DNA of 64,000 nucleotides from JACVRW01 sp963751105 (GCA_963751105.1 CAVVTG010000002.1:1364001-1428000), one strand, 5' to 3'. Positions 41,697 to 50,673 are shown, counted from the stretch's first letter. The notes: generated by a model not told the origin, from the sequence alone. Numbers and translations: made by a program.

Positions 41697-41996
41697 TCAG
41701 CGGCCCGAGCGGCGTTCGTCGAGCAACCCCGCTCGCGTGGCGCCGGTGGAGTCTGACGGCCGTTCCTCGAGCCAGAATCTTTCTGGGATGGCCTGTCTGG
41801 ACAGGCGTATCGCACCCGCACGCTCGAGCTCCGACAGAGCCGGATCAGGCTCTTGCCCCGGGCCGGATCCCTCGATCGGAACCAACCGGGCGACGGGGCG
41901 CCCACGATCGGTGATGAGCACCTCGTCGCCGGCTCGAGCTCGGGCCAGGAATTCGCTCAGGCGAGCCTTCAGATCTGCGATGCCCACTGTGGTCAT
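41697..41996 (-). CDS. vapB: Phd/YefM-type antitoxin VapB
   Basis: 99 residues. N-terminal DNA-binding fold of the Phd/YefM family: TTVGIADLKARLSEFLARAR, GDEVLITDRGRPVARLVPIE. The C-terminal half (ALSELERAGAIRLSRQAIPE) would wrap around VapC. ATG 41996 agrees with a leaderless transcript from the TAGTCT -10 box; ATG 42002 is the alternative. An inverted repeat overlapping the promoter suggests autorepression. Confidence 0.85.
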   Translation of the reverse strand: MTTVGIADLKARLSEFLARARAGDEVLITDRGRPVARLVPIEGSGPGQEPDPALSELERAGAIRLSRQAIPERFWLEERPSDSTGATRAGLLDERRSGR

Positions 41997-42003
41997 GACC
42001 ATT

Positions 42004-42019
42004 AAGACTACATTGTCTT
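42004..42019 (-). promoter_or_regulatory. vapBC promoter and candidate operator
   Basis: AAGAC, 6 bp, GTCTT: a perfect inverted repeat that overlaps the minus-strand -10 TAGTCT (42010-42005). Phd-family antitoxins typically bind such a palindrome to repress their own operon. Confidence 0.55.
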
Positions 42020-42095
42020 GACCATGGTCACCACAGCCCCACTGCAGCGGGGCCGCGGTGATCCGCCGGCTTGGACGTCTAGCGGGGGCGCCGCG

Positions 42096-42830
42096 TCAGC
42101 CCTGCAGGCCGATCTGGCCGTGCACCTTGCACGAGCCCGCCCCGGAGGCGTCGGCGGTGAGCGAGAGCACGCCGCTCAGCGCCTTGCCGCTGGGCGCCCA
42201 GGCCACGAAGGTGTCCTGGCCAATATTGCGGGGCGTCGCCGCGGTGGTCTCGACGGAGGAAACCTCCTCGGGGCCGTCGGCGGGGCCGAGCACGGGGTAG
42301 CTGCTGGCGAGGCCGGCGGCGGCCGAGTTCGCCTCCGTGGTGGCGACGCGTATCGACAGCCTGGTCTCGGCCGCGGCGGGCAGACAAGCAGCGCTCACGG
42401 TGAGCGGCCCGTGGGTCAGGAGGACCACTGCGGATCCGCCCTCGGGAAGCGTGGTCAAGGGAATCGCCCTCATGTTGTCGGCCGTGGCCGCGCTCGCGGC
42501 CGTCGTCGCGCTGTCCGCCGCCGTGGCGCTCGGCACCTTCTGCAGGGTGCTCTCGCGCACGTCGGTGCCGGTCACCTGGTTGATGCCGATGTCGCGACCC
42601 TGGATGGTGGAGTTGCGGATGTCGATGCCGCGGATCTCGTTGTTGCGCAGGTCGCGAGTGCGGATGTCGTTGTTGCGCAGGTCCTTGGTCCGCACCTCGT
42701 TGTTCTTGATCTCCCGGCTGTCGATGAAGCCGGTGGCGACCCCGTAGGAGACGCCGGAGAGGGACACGAACAGGGCCAGGCAGGCGATTACGAGGGCGGG
42801 CGACGGGCGCCGGGACAGCAACGACTTCAC
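42096..42830 (-). CDS. Exported protein with pentapeptide-type repeats
   Basis: 244 residues. Signal peptide or anchor at residues 10-32 (PSPALVIACLALFVSLSGVS), then about 12 pentapeptides (residues 36-95) such as LRNND-IRTRD-LRNNE-IRGID with the hydrophobic residue every fifth position, i.e. a 10-residue, 30-bp visible repeat. This predicts a short right-handed beta-helix. An Ala/Thr/Ser linker follows, and then a C-terminal domain (about 120-244) with two Cys. GTG 42830 with an AGGAG site upstream. It lies 10 bp after the histidine kinase gene and is probably in the same operon. Function unknown. Confidence 0.7.
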   Translation of the reverse strand: MKSLLSRRPSPALVIACLALFVSLSGVSYGVATGFIDSREIKNNEVRTKDLRNNDIRTRDLRNNEIRGIDIRNSTIQGRDIGINQVTGTDVRESTLQKVPSATAADSATTAASAATADNMRAIPLTTLPEGGSAVVLLTHGPLTVSAACLPAAAETRLSIRVATTEANSAAAGLASSYPVLGPADGPEEVSSVETTAATPRNIGQDTFVAWAPSGKALSGVLSLTADASGAGSCKVHGQIGLQG

Positions 42831-42840
42831 GACGAGGCTC

Positions 42841-44307
42841 CTAGGGATCCGGGATTGCTTCAGTTGGCGTCAACACGCTAGCGGGGTCATCGGAGCGCTC
42901 CCGAGTGGCCGGCAGGGTCACCGTGAAGCGTGCTCCGCCGCCCTCGGCCTCGCCGAGCTCGACGGTGCCGCCGTGTGCGTCGGCCACGGCCTGGACGATG
43001 GCCAGGCCGAGCCCGCTGCCGCCGCTGGGGGCCGCGTCGCCGCCGCCGCGGGAGAAGCGCTCGAACACCCGCGCGCGCAGGTTGGCGGGCACGCCGGGCC
43101 CGCGGTCGGCCACCTCCAGCATCGCCGAGTCACCCTGACGGCGCACCGCCACGGTCACCGGGGTGCCCTGGGGCGTGTGGATCAGGGCGTTCTCCACCAG
43201 GTTGCTGACCAGACGGTGCAGATCGTCCTCCACGCCCGAGACCCAGATCGCCTCGGGGGCGTCCACCGAGACGGGATCGCCGGGCGCCAGCGAGCCGGCC
43301 TCCGTGGCCGCCTCGTGCGCGACCGTGGCGAGGTCCACCGGGGACCGGGGCGCCTCGCGCCCCGCGTCGGCCCGCGCCAGCAGCAGCAGGTCACCCACGA
43401 GGCGCCGCATCCGCCGCGACGACCGCAGGGCCGAGGCCGCCATCTCGCGCTGCTCGCCCTCCAGCTCGGTCTCCAGCAGCTCCAGGTTGGCCAGGATGCT
43501 GGTGAGCGGCGTACGCAGCTCGTGCGAGGCGTCGGCCACGAAGGCGCGCTGACGGTCGAGCGTGGCCTCGGTCTCCCCGCGCGCGGCGCCCAGCTCGCCG
43601 AGCATGTCCTCCAGGGTGTAGGCGAGGTCCGACACCTCGTCGTTGGCCAGCGGCTTGGGCAGGTTCACCTCGGGGTTGCGGGTGCGGGCCACCTCGCGGG
43701 CGGCCCGGGTGAGGCCGGAGATCGGGCGCATGGCGCGACGGGCGACGACCAGGCCACCGAGGAAGGCGAGCGCCGTGCCGCCGAACACGCCGAGCGCCAG
43801 GAACAGGCGCACGCGGTTGATGGTCAGGCGCAGGCTGGCCTCGGAGCGCGCGTACTGGACGTAGCCGATCTCCTCGGTGACGGAGCGGGGGAGAGGGTCG
43901 AACGTTCCCGGGCGGTTGCGGGCGGGTACCACGATCTCCCGCGACACGACCCGGAAGTCGCCGGCGTCGGTGACGCCGTCGATCGGCGGACCGAGGTCCT
44001 TGTTGCTCGGGTTGTAGACCACCTTCCGGTCTCGGTCGATGATCCGCACCGCGGCGCCACCCGTGGCGAACGCCAGCAGCAGTGCCCGGTCCTCGTTGCC
44101 CAGCCCGTAGGTTCCGTCCGGGTTCTCGACGACATTGAGGCGCCCCTGCAGGTCGGCCGCCGTCCCGAGCAGCTCGTCGTCGAAGGCGCCGATCACCCGG
44201 CGCTCCGCCACGGCCCCGATCACCGCCGCGAACAGGCACAGGATCACAAAGGTCAGCGCGGCCGTGACCACGGCCACCTTCACCTTCACCGGCAGGCGGG
44301 TCCTCAC
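42841..44307 (-). CDS. Sensor histidine kinase (HAMP, HisKA, HATPase)
   Basis: 488 residues. First membrane helix at residues 7-30 (VKVAVVTAALTFVILCLFAA), an external sensor region to about residue 165, a second helix (LFLALGVFGGTALAFLGGLV), a HAMP block, HisKA with the phospho-His in VADASHELRTPLTSILANLE, then the ATPase with NLVENALIHTP (N box), DRGPGVP (G1) and GGSGLGLAIVQAV (G2). GTG 44307 overlaps the response regulator stop (GTGA). Similar to MprB/TcrY-type kinases. Signal unknown. Confidence 0.92.
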   Translation of the reverse strand: MRTRLPVKVKVAVVTAALTFVILCLFAAVIGAVAERRVIGAFDDELLGTAADLQGRLNVVENPDGTYGLGNEDRALLLAFATGGAAVRIIDRDRKVVYNPSNKDLGPPIDGVTDAGDFRVVSREIVVPARNRPGTFDPLPRSVTEEIGYVQYARSEASLRLTINRVRLFLALGVFGGTALAFLGGLVVARRAMRPISGLTRAAREVARTRNPEVNLPKPLANDEVSDLAYTLEDMLGELGAARGETEATLDRQRAFVADASHELRTPLTSILANLELLETELEGEQREMAASALRSSRRMRRLVGDLLLLARADAGREAPRSPVDLATVAHEAATEAGSLAPGDPVSVDAPEAIWVSGVEDDLHRLVSNLVENALIHTPQGTPVTVAVRRQGDSAMLEVADRGPGVPANLRARVFERFSRGGGDAAPSGGSGLGLAIVQAVADAHGGTVELGEAEGGGARFTVTLPATRERSDDPASVLTPTEAIPDP

Positions 44308-44987
44308 GCTTCTTCCCTCAGCACGTAGCCGGCCCCGCGAATGGTGTGCAGGATCCGCGGCTCGCCGCCCGCCTCGAGCTTGCGGCGCAGGTTGGAGATG
44401 AACACGTCGACCGTGTTGGTCTCGGCGAATGGGTGGTAGCCCCACACCTCGTCGAGCAGGGCCTGACGGGAGACCACGATGCGCGCGTTGCGCATCAGGT
44501 GCTCGAGCAGCTCGAACTCGCGCGCGGTCAGCTCGAGCGCCCGATCGCCGCGATAGACCTCCCGCGTGTCCGGGTTGAGCCGTAGATCTCCGACCACCAC
44601 GAAGGCGCTGCCCCGCGGCGGCCGCCGGCGCAGGAGCGCACGCATGCGCGCCAGCAGCTCGTCGCGTTCGAACGGCTTGACCAGGTAGTCGTCCGCGCCG
44701 GAGTCGAGTCCTTCGACTCGGGCGTCCAGGCCGTCGCGTGCGGTGAGGATGAGGATGGGCACGTCGCCGTCCTCGCGCAGGCGCCGGCAGACCTCGACCC
44801 CGTCGAGTCGCGGCAGGCCCAGGTCGAGCACCACCGCGTCGGGCTCGAAGTTGCCCGACTCCACGAGCGCGGCCTCGCCGTCACCGGCTACGCGCACCTC
44901 GTAGCCCTCCTTGTCGAGCGAGCGCCGCAGCACGCTGGCGATATCGGCGTCGTCCTCGACCACGAGCACCCTGGGACGTCCGGCCAT
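44304..44987 (-). CDS. OmpR/PhoB-family response regulator
   Basis: 227 residues. Receiver domain (1-115): VLVVEDDADIASVLRRSLDK, the phospho-Asp in VVLDLGLPRLDGVEVCRRLR, the Thr in LILTARDG and the Lys in DYLVKPFERDELLARM. C-terminal winged helix: LELTAREFELLEHLMRNA, SRQALLDEVWGY and VDVFISNLRRKLE, ending IRGAGYVLRE. ATG 44987; coupled to the kinase. Divergent from ftsK. Confidence 0.95.
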   Translation of the reverse strand: MAGRPRVLVVEDDADIASVLRRSLDKEGYEVRVAGDGEAALVESGNFEPDAVVLDLGLPRLDGVEVCRRLREDGDVPILILTARDGLDARVEGLDSGADDYLVKPFERDELLARMRALLRRRPPRGSAFVVVGDLRLNPDTREVYRGDRALELTAREFELLEHLMRNARIVVSRQALLDEVWGYHPFAETNTVDVFISNLRRKLEAGGEPRILHTIRGAGYVLREEA

Positions 44988-45039
44988 CCGGACTCATGGT
45001 AGGGAGGTGAGGCGCGGCTACCCGTCGAATGTCCCCGAG

Positions 45040-47460
45040 ATGGCTGCATCACGCAGCAGGAAGCGCCGCCGTGCGCGCGGGGCCTGGTGGCCCCAGTTCG
45101 ATCTGCCGCGATTCGAGCAGCGCCACTGGGACCTGATCGGCCTGGGCCTCGTTGCCTTCGCCGCCTTCTTCACCTGCGTCTTCTACCTCGGCTGGCAGGG
45201 AGGACGGCTGGGGACCGCGCTGGCCGACGGCCTCCTGTTCCTGTTCGGAGCGGTCGCCTACGCCGCTCCGGTGGCCCTGCTGGCCGCCGGCGGCCTGCTG
45301 ATCATGCGCCCGTCGCTGCCCAGCACGCACCCGTTCAAGACGGGTGCAGCCTGCCTGGGAGCGGCGCTCACACTGGGCTTCGCGGCCGGCTCGCTCGGTC
45401 TGGGCCCCGGCGATACGCCGCGCGACGGCTTCCTCGATTCCGCCTACCTGGAGCGCCACGGGGGCGTGATCGGCGAATCGCTGCTCTGGAGCTCCAGCAA
45501 GCTGTTCTCGCTGGCGGGATCGCACATCCTGTTCGTGTTCCTGCTCATCGCCGGCGTGCTGCTCCTCACCGGCGCCTCGATCGCCGGGCTCTTGAACGCC
45601 ACCCGCCAGGCGGCCTCCACCACCGGCGACCGGGTCCGGCGCACGGCCGACACCCTCAACCTGCCCACGCGCGCGCTGCCTGCCTCGGCGGCCGAGCGCC
45701 GGCCGCAACCGGACGAGCCCGAGCCACTCGAGCCGCCCGAGCCCGACGATCGCGAGCCCGTGGTGCGCGCCACCCACGTGGAGGCGCCCGCCCTCGACGG
45801 CTCCGAGCGCTACCCCGACCTCTACGGGGGCGACGACTCCGAGGATGAGGAGCTCGTCGAGCCCGATTGGGACGAGCAGCCGGAGGCCGCGCCGCTGCCG
45901 GAGCCCGTGGATGAAAGCGAGCTGGACGAGCCTGCTCCCGAGGAGCTCACCCCGATGGGTCACCGCCGCTCGCCGGTCACGGAGTCCGAAGGTGTGGACT
46001 ACCGCATGCCCAAGCTCTCCTTCCTCAAGCGCAGCAACGGTGCCCAGAAGATCGACACCAAGGGCATCGCGAAGGTGGGAACCGCCCTGGTGGAGGCACT
46101 CGGCCACTTCAGCGTCGACGCCCGGGTGATCGGCACGGTCACCGGTCCGCACGTCACGCGCTACGAGCTGCGGCTGGCGCCCGGGGTGAAGATGTCCAAG
46201 GTCGCCCAGCTGAAGGACGACATCGCGTACGCGCTCGCCGCGGAGCAGGTGCGCATCCTGGCCCCGGTCCCGGGAAAGCAGGCCGTGGGGGTGGAGGTCC
46301 CCAACCGCGTGCGCCGCATGGTCCACCTGGGCGATGTCCTCCAGGATCCTCCCTCCGGCTGGTCGCCGCTGTCGGTCTGGCTCGGCAAGGACATCGCCGG
46401 CAAGGCCATCGGCACCGACCTCGCCAAGCAGCCGCACATCCTCATCGCCGGCACCACCGGCTCGGGCAAGTCGGGCTGCGTCAACGCCATGCTCTCGAGC
46501 GTGCTGCTTCGCTCCTCGCCCAACGATGTGCGCATGGTGCTGATCGACCCCAAGCGGGTCGAGCTCAACTACTACGAAGGCATCCCTCACCTGCTCACGC
46601 CGGTGGTCACGAGTCCTCGGCTGGCGGCCAACGTGCTCGGCAACCTGCTCAAGGAGATGGAGGAGCGCTACGGCGTGATGAGCAAGGCCAAGACGCGCAA
46701 CCTGGTGGAGCTCAACCGCGTGCGGGTCAAGCAGGGCGAAGCGCCGTTGCCGTACATCCTCTGCGTGATCGACGAGCTGGCCGACCTGATGATGGTCGCC
46801 CCCGCGGACGTGGAGGACTCGATCATCCGCCTGGCCCAGAAGTCGCGCGCGGTGGGCATCCATCTGGTGCTGGCCACCCAGCGCCCGAGCGCGGACGTGA
46901 TCACGGGAATGATCAAGGCGAACGTGCCGGCCCGCATCGCCTTTGCCGTCTCGTCCCAGACCGACTCCCGCGTGATCCTCGACCAGAACGGCGCCGAGTC
47001 GCTGCTGGGACAGGGAGACATGCTCTTCCGGCCGTCGGGCGAGTCGCGCTCGGCCCGTATCCAGGGCGCGTTCATCGCCGAGGAGGAGATCGAGAAGCTC
47101 ACCGATTACTGGCGACTCCAGGGGGAGCCCGAGCTGCAGGAGGAGCTGCTCGAGGCGGTGGAGCCCGAGGGGGACGAGGCCTCGGCGGACGGAGACTTCG
47201 ACCCCGACCAGGACGACCTGCTGGCCGATGCCGTGGCCACCGTCGTGCAGATGGGCAGCGCCTCGACGTCGATGCTCCAGCGGCGCCTGCGCGTGGGCTA
47301 CACGCGCGCGGGCCGGCTGATCGACATGATGGAGCGCCGCGGGGTGATCTCGGGCTACGAGGGCTCCAAGGCTCGCCAGGTGCTGATCACCGAGGCCGAC
47401 CTCCCGCGGGTGCTGGAGAGCCTCGCCGACGCCGCCGTGGGCGCGTCCGCCGAGGACTAG
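45040..47460 (+). CDS. ftsK: DNA translocase FtsK/SpoIIIE
   Basis: 806 residues. Moves chromosomal DNA at the division septum. N-terminus with about four membrane helices (residues 25-190), an acidic Pro/Glu-rich linker (220-310), the RecA-like motor with HILIAGTTGSGKSGCVNAML (Walker A), YILCVIDELADLMMVAP (Walker B), LVLATQRPSADVITGMIKAN and RIAFAVSSQTDSRVILDQNG, then a C-terminal gamma winged helix (GSASTSMLQRRLRVGYTRAG, then RLIDMMERRGVI) that reads KOPS-like sites. ATG 45040 is chosen; GTG 45007 would add 11 residues. Confidence 0.95.
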   Translation: MAASRSRKRRRARGAWWPQFDLPRFEQRHWDLIGLGLVAFAAFFTCVFYLGWQGGRLGTALADGLLFLFGAVAYAAPVALLAAGGLLIMRPSLPSTHPFKTGAACLGAALTLGFAAGSLGLGPGDTPRDGFLDSAYLERHGGVIGESLLWSSSKLFSLAGSHILFVFLLIAGVLLLTGASIAGLLNATRQAASTTGDRVRRTADTLNLPTRALPASAAERRPQPDEPEPLEPPEPDDREPVVRATHVEAPALDGSERYPDLYGGDDSEDEELVEPDWDEQPEAAPLPEPVDESELDEPAPEELTPMGHRRSPVTESEGVDYRMPKLSFLKRSNGAQKIDTKGIAKVGTALVEALGHFSVDARVIGTVTGPHVTRYELRLAPGVKMSKVAQLKDDIAYALAAEQVRILAPVPGKQAVGVEVPNRVRRMVHLGDVLQDPPSGWSPLSVWLGKDIAGKAIGTDLAKQPHILIAGTTGSGKSGCVNAMLSSVLLRSSPNDVRMVLIDPKRVELNYYEGIPHLLTPVVTSPRLAANVLGNLLKEMEERYGVMSKAKTRNLVELNRVRVKQGEAPLPYILCVIDELADLMMVAPADVEDSIIRLAQKSRAVGIHLVLATQRPSADVITGMIKANVPARIAFAVSSQTDSRVILDQNGAESLLGQGDMLFRPSGESRSARIQGAFIAEEEIEKLTDYWRLQGEPELQEELLEAVEPEGDEASADGDFDPDQDDLLADAVATVVQMGSASTSMLQRRLRVGYTRAGRLIDMMERRGVISGYEGSKARQVLITEADLPRVLESLADAAVGASAED

Positions 47461-47490
47461 CCCGCCCGCGATCGTCAGAATCCACGCCTC

Positions 47491-48243
47491 ATGCCGAGTA
47501 TCGGCGACACGCTGCGAGAGGCAAGGATGCGGCAGCGACTCGACATCGCCGATGTCGAGGAGCGCACCAAGATCCGGGCCAAGTACCTGCGCGCGCTCGA
47601 GAACGAGGAGTTCGGGATGCTCCCCGGGCCCACGTTCGTCAAGACGTTCCTGCGCACCTACGCCGAGCTGCTCGGCCTGGATCCGCACCTCATCCTCGAG
47701 GACTACCGCACCCGCTACGAGAGCGGTGACGACGTCGAGCACATCCAGTCTCTGGGGCCGCCGAACCTCGCTCGCGACCGGCGGCGCGGCGGCCCGCGCC
47801 TGGGCGCCGGCTCGCTGCTGCTGCTGATCCTGGTGGCGATCGTGGGTGCGCTCGTGGCGGTCGGCCTGCTCTCGAGCGGTGACGGTGACGGCGGCTCGGA
47901 CCAGGCCGCGGACACCACGCCTCAGACCGACACGACCCCGAACCGGCCCCGGCGCCGGGACCGCCCCGCGCCGACCCGCGTGGTGCTGCGCATCGCGCCC
48001 ATCACGCCTACCTACGTGTGCATCGATCGCGGCGCCGGCTCGCCGGTCGTCTTCCAGGGCACCATCGACGCCGCCCAGACCTTCCGCGGCAGGCGTGTGC
48101 GGGTGAACCTCGGCAAGACCGACGTCCGCATGACCAAGAACGGCAAGCGGGTGCCACTCGAGCCCGGGCCCGAGCCGGTCGGTTTTGCCTTCACCGTCGG
48201 CGGCGCCCGGCCGATCCCGTTGGGCGAGCGGCCCTGCGCCTGA
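47491..48243 (+). CDS. RodZ-like helix-turn-helix membrane protein
   Basis: 250 residues. N-terminal HTH_25-type domain: SIGDTLREARMRQRLDIADV, EERTKIRAKYLRALENEEF, LPGPTFVKTFLRTYAELLGL. One membrane helix (residues 106-130, GSLLLLILVAIVGALVAVGL), a Thr/Pro/Arg-rich linker, and a C-terminal extracellular domain of the DUF4115 kind. RodZ links MreB to cell-wall synthesis, although actinobacterial relatives may differ. Located between ftsK and cinA, a common order. Confidence 0.8.
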   Translation: MPSIGDTLREARMRQRLDIADVEERTKIRAKYLRALENEEFGMLPGPTFVKTFLRTYAELLGLDPHLILEDYRTRYESGDDVEHIQSLGPPNLARDRRRGGPRLGAGSLLLLILVAIVGALVAVGLLSSGDGDGGSDQAADTTPQTDTTPNRPRRRDRPAPTRVVLRIAPITPTYVCIDRGAGSPVVFQGTIDAAQTFRGRRVRVNLGKTDVRMTKNGKRVPLEPGPEPVGFAFTVGGARPIPLGERPCA

Positions 48244-48247
48244 CCTG

Positions 48248-49528
48248 ATGGCGGCACGCGCGGGCATCGTCGTCACCGGCACCGAGGTGCTCACGGGCCG
48301 GGTACAGGACCGCAACGGTCCCTGGCTGTCGGACCGGCTGCTCGAGCAGGGGGTCGAGCTGGCCCACATCACCATCTGTGGGGACCGGCCGCAGGACATC
48401 GAGGCGCAGCTGCGCTTCATGGCCGCCCAGGAGGTCGACCTCGTGATCACGAGCGGCGGACTCGGCCCCACCGCCGACGACATGACGGTCGAGATCGTCG
48501 CTCGTTTCGCCGAGCGCGAGCTGGTGCTCGACCAGCGGCTCGAGCAGCGCATCTTCGAGATCCTGCAGCCTCTGATGCGGCGCTTCAGCCATTGGGATCC
48601 TGAGGCGATGCGTGCCGCCAACCGCAAGCAGGCCATGATCCCCGAGGGCGCCGAGGTGATCGACCCGGTCGGCACCGCGCCGGGCCTTGTGGTGCCGGGC
48701 TCGCCGGTCGTGGTGGTGCTGCCGGGGCCGCCGCGCGAGCTGCAGCCGATGTGGGACGTGGCGGTGGGCAGCGAGACCGTCAGGACGGCGATCGCCTCGC
48801 ACACCAACTACCGGCAGGAGATGGTGCGCATGTTCGGGCTGCCCGAGTCCGGGCTCGCCGAGACGCTGCGCGAGGCCGAGCGCGACGTGAGCGGCTTCGA
48901 GGCGCTGGAGATCACCACCTGCCTGCGACGGGGTGAGATCGAGATGGTCACGCGCTTCGAGCCCGGGGCCGCGGAGACCTACGAGCGGCTGATGGAGGTG
49001 GTGCGCGACCGAGCACGCGCGCGAGATCTTCTCGGAGGACGGCTCGCGCGTGGACGACCAGGTGGCCTCGCTGCTCGCGGGGCGGACGGGTGGCGACAGC
49101 GGAGTCCTGCACCGCCGGCCTGGTGGCCGCGCGACTCACCGACCGGCCGGGGTCCTCGGCCTACGTGGCCGGCGGCGTCGTCGCCTACGCCAACGACGCG
49201 AAGCTCGATCTGCTGGGGGTGGACCGGGCGTTGATCGAAGACGCACGGCGCGGTCTCCGAAGAGGTGGCGACGGCGATGGCCGAGGGCGCACTGCGCCGC
49301 TTCGGGGTGAACACGGCGGTGTCGGTCACCGGGGTGGCGGGTCCGGACGGTGGCACGGAGGAGAAGCCCGTGGGCACGGTGTGCTGGAGCGTGCGCCTGG
49401 CCGAGGGCGGCGGCATCACCCGGCGCGCACTGCTCCCCGGCGACCGGGCCGACATCCGCGACCGCTCGACCACCGTCGCCATGCACCTGCTGCGCCGCGC
49501 CCTCACCGGGGAGGACGGCTTTCCCTGA
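48248..49528 (+). pseudogene. cinA: CinA-like nicotinamide-nucleotide amidohydrolase, with three frameshifts as read
   Basis: N-terminal MoCF/COG1058 domain is intact (ARAGIVVTGTEVLTGRVQD, ITSGGLGPTADDMT, PGLVVPG, VVVVLPGPPREL). After residue 255 the reading frame shifts three times by one base: near 49010-49014, then EIFSEDGSRVDDQVASLLAG; near 49088-49090, then ATAESCTAGLVAARLTDRPG and SAYVAGGVVAYANDAKLDLL; and near 49239-49242, then EGALRRFGVNTAVSVTGVAG and GTEEKPVGTVCWSV to the TGA at 49526. Each is one extra base, and removing all three gives a normal CinA of about 425 residues. As read it is inactive in the C-terminal PncC domain; sequence error is a strong alternative. Confidence 0.88.
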
Positions 49529-50082
49529 GCGGGCCGCGCTGTCGTCTCTTTCTCGCGCTCGACCTACCTGAAGAAGCGAGGGCGGCTCTGGCGGATTGGC
49601 GCGACGCGCTCGTCGCCGGGCGCGAGGACCTGCGGCCGGTGCCGGCGGTGAACCTGCACGTGACCCTCGTGTTCCTCGGCTGGCAGGACGAGTCAGCGGC
49701 GGGACGCATCGCTGAGGCGGCCTTCGACGCCGCCGCAGGGCTCGGGGCGCCGCGGCTCATCCCGGGCGAGGTCCGTCCCGTGCCTCCGCGCGACCCGCGA
49801 CTGTTCGCGCTGGACCTGGCCGACGAGGACGAGCGCGCCGGCCGGTTGCAGGCCGCGTGCTCGGACGCCCTCGAGGCAGGGGGCTGGTATCGCTCCGAGA
49901 AACGGCCCTTCTGGCCGCACCTGACCCTGGCGCGGGTGAAGCGCGGTCGGCGCCGGGTGGCGCGGCTGCCGGACGTCCCGCCGCCCGGCGAGTCCTTCGC
50001 AGCGTCGACGCTCACCCTCTACCGCTCCACGCTGCGCCCGCAGGGCGCCCTGTACGAGCCGCTGTCGCGGCAGTCGCTCTAG
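49525..50082 (+). CDS. thpR: RNA 2',3'-cyclic phosphodiesterase (CTG start)
   Basis: 185 residues. 2H phosphoesterase (LigT/ThpR). Seen: RLFLALDLPEEARAALADWR at the start, the first HxT motif in VNLHVTLVFLGWQ, RLFALDL, and the second motif in RPFWPHLTLARVKRG. The CTG at 49525 overlaps the cinA TGA (CTGA) and begins nine codons before the first conserved strand. There is no ATG, GTG or TTG anywhere suitable, so a CTG start is strongly implied. The order cinA-thpR-recA is common in Gram-positives. Confidence 0.87.
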   Translation: MSGPRCRLFLALDLPEEARAALADWRDALVAGREDLRPVPAVNLHVTLVFLGWQDESAAGRIAEAAFDAAAGLGAPRLIPGEVRPVPPRDPRLFALDLADEDERAGRLQAACSDALEAGGWYRSEKRPFWPHLTLARVKRGRRRVARLPDVPPPGESFAASTLTLYRSTLRPQGALYEPLSRQSL

Positions 50083-50118
50083 TGGGCCGGCCACGGACCG
50101 CTGGCGTACCGTTCGCGC

Positions 50119-50673
50119 ATGCCCGCGCTCGTATGGCCCGATCCGCCGCTGCAGGGCGAGGGGATCGCGCTTAGGCCGTGGCGCGACTCCGATGCGGCGG
50201 CGATCGCCGCGGCGTGCCGCGACCCCGAGATCCCGCGCTGGACGGGAATCCCTCACCGCTACACCGAGCAGAACGCACTCGAGTTCCTCTCCGGCCGTGA
50301 TGTCGCCCTGCGTTCCGGCCGTGAGCTGTCCCTGGCGGTCGTAGACCCGGGCGACGCCGTGCTCGGCTCCGTCGGCATGTCGAACTTCGACTGGACCAGC
50401 CGCAAGGGGGAGATCGGCTACTGGATGGCGCGCGAGGCACGCGGTCGCGGCGGGGCCACGCAGGCCGTTCGCCTGCTTTCCGGCTGGGCGCTCGGCGAGC
50501 TCGGGCTCGAGCGGCTGGAGCTGCTCGCCCACCCGGAGAACACGGCGTCGGTACGGCTGGCCGAGCGTGCCGGGTTCACGCGCGAGGGGCTGCTGTCGCG
50601 CTACCGGCGTCGTCACGGCGTGCTCGAGGACCTGGTGATGTTCGCTCGCCTGGGTGCGGACCCACAGCCGTGA
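50119..50673 (+). CDS. GNAT-family N-acetyltransferase (RimJ/RimL-like)
   Basis: 184 residues. Seen: GIALRPWRDSDAAAIAAACR at the start, RWTGIPHRYT, SLAVVDPGDAVLGSVGM, the acetyl-CoA motif EIGYWMAREARGRGGATQAV (R-x-x-G-x-G/A) and LELLAHPENTASVRLAERAG with FTREGLL. This matches the acetyltransferases of ribosomal proteins and small molecules (Acetyltransf_3). Substrate unknown. ATG 50119; GTGA overlap with the next gene. Confidence 0.88.
   Translation: MPALVWPDPPLQGEGIALRPWRDSDAAAIAAACRDPEIPRWTGIPHRYTEQNALEFLSGRDVALRSGRELSLAVVDPGDAVLGSVGMSNFDWTSRKGEIGYWMAREARGRGGATQAVRLLSGWALGELGLERLELLAHPENTASVRLAERAGFTREGLLSRYRRRHGVLEDLVMFARLGADPQP

Noticed and set aside
45007..45039. GTG at 45007 as the ftsK start
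   Set aside because: It would add 11 residues without improving the N-terminus, and the purine-rich stretch before it is too close to serve as a ribosome-binding site; ATG 45040 begins the basic N-terminal segment.
45049..48807. Open minus-strand frame of about 1250 codons opposite ftsK, the rodZ-like gene and cinA
   Set aside because: It is a GC-rich shadow: composition is Arg/Gly/His/Ala-rich without domains, while the plus strand carries three recognisable proteins.
49010..49242. Programmed ribosomal frameshifting in cinA
   Set aside because: Three separate +1 breaks with no common slippery sequence and no stimulatory structure; insertion errors or recent mutations explain them better.
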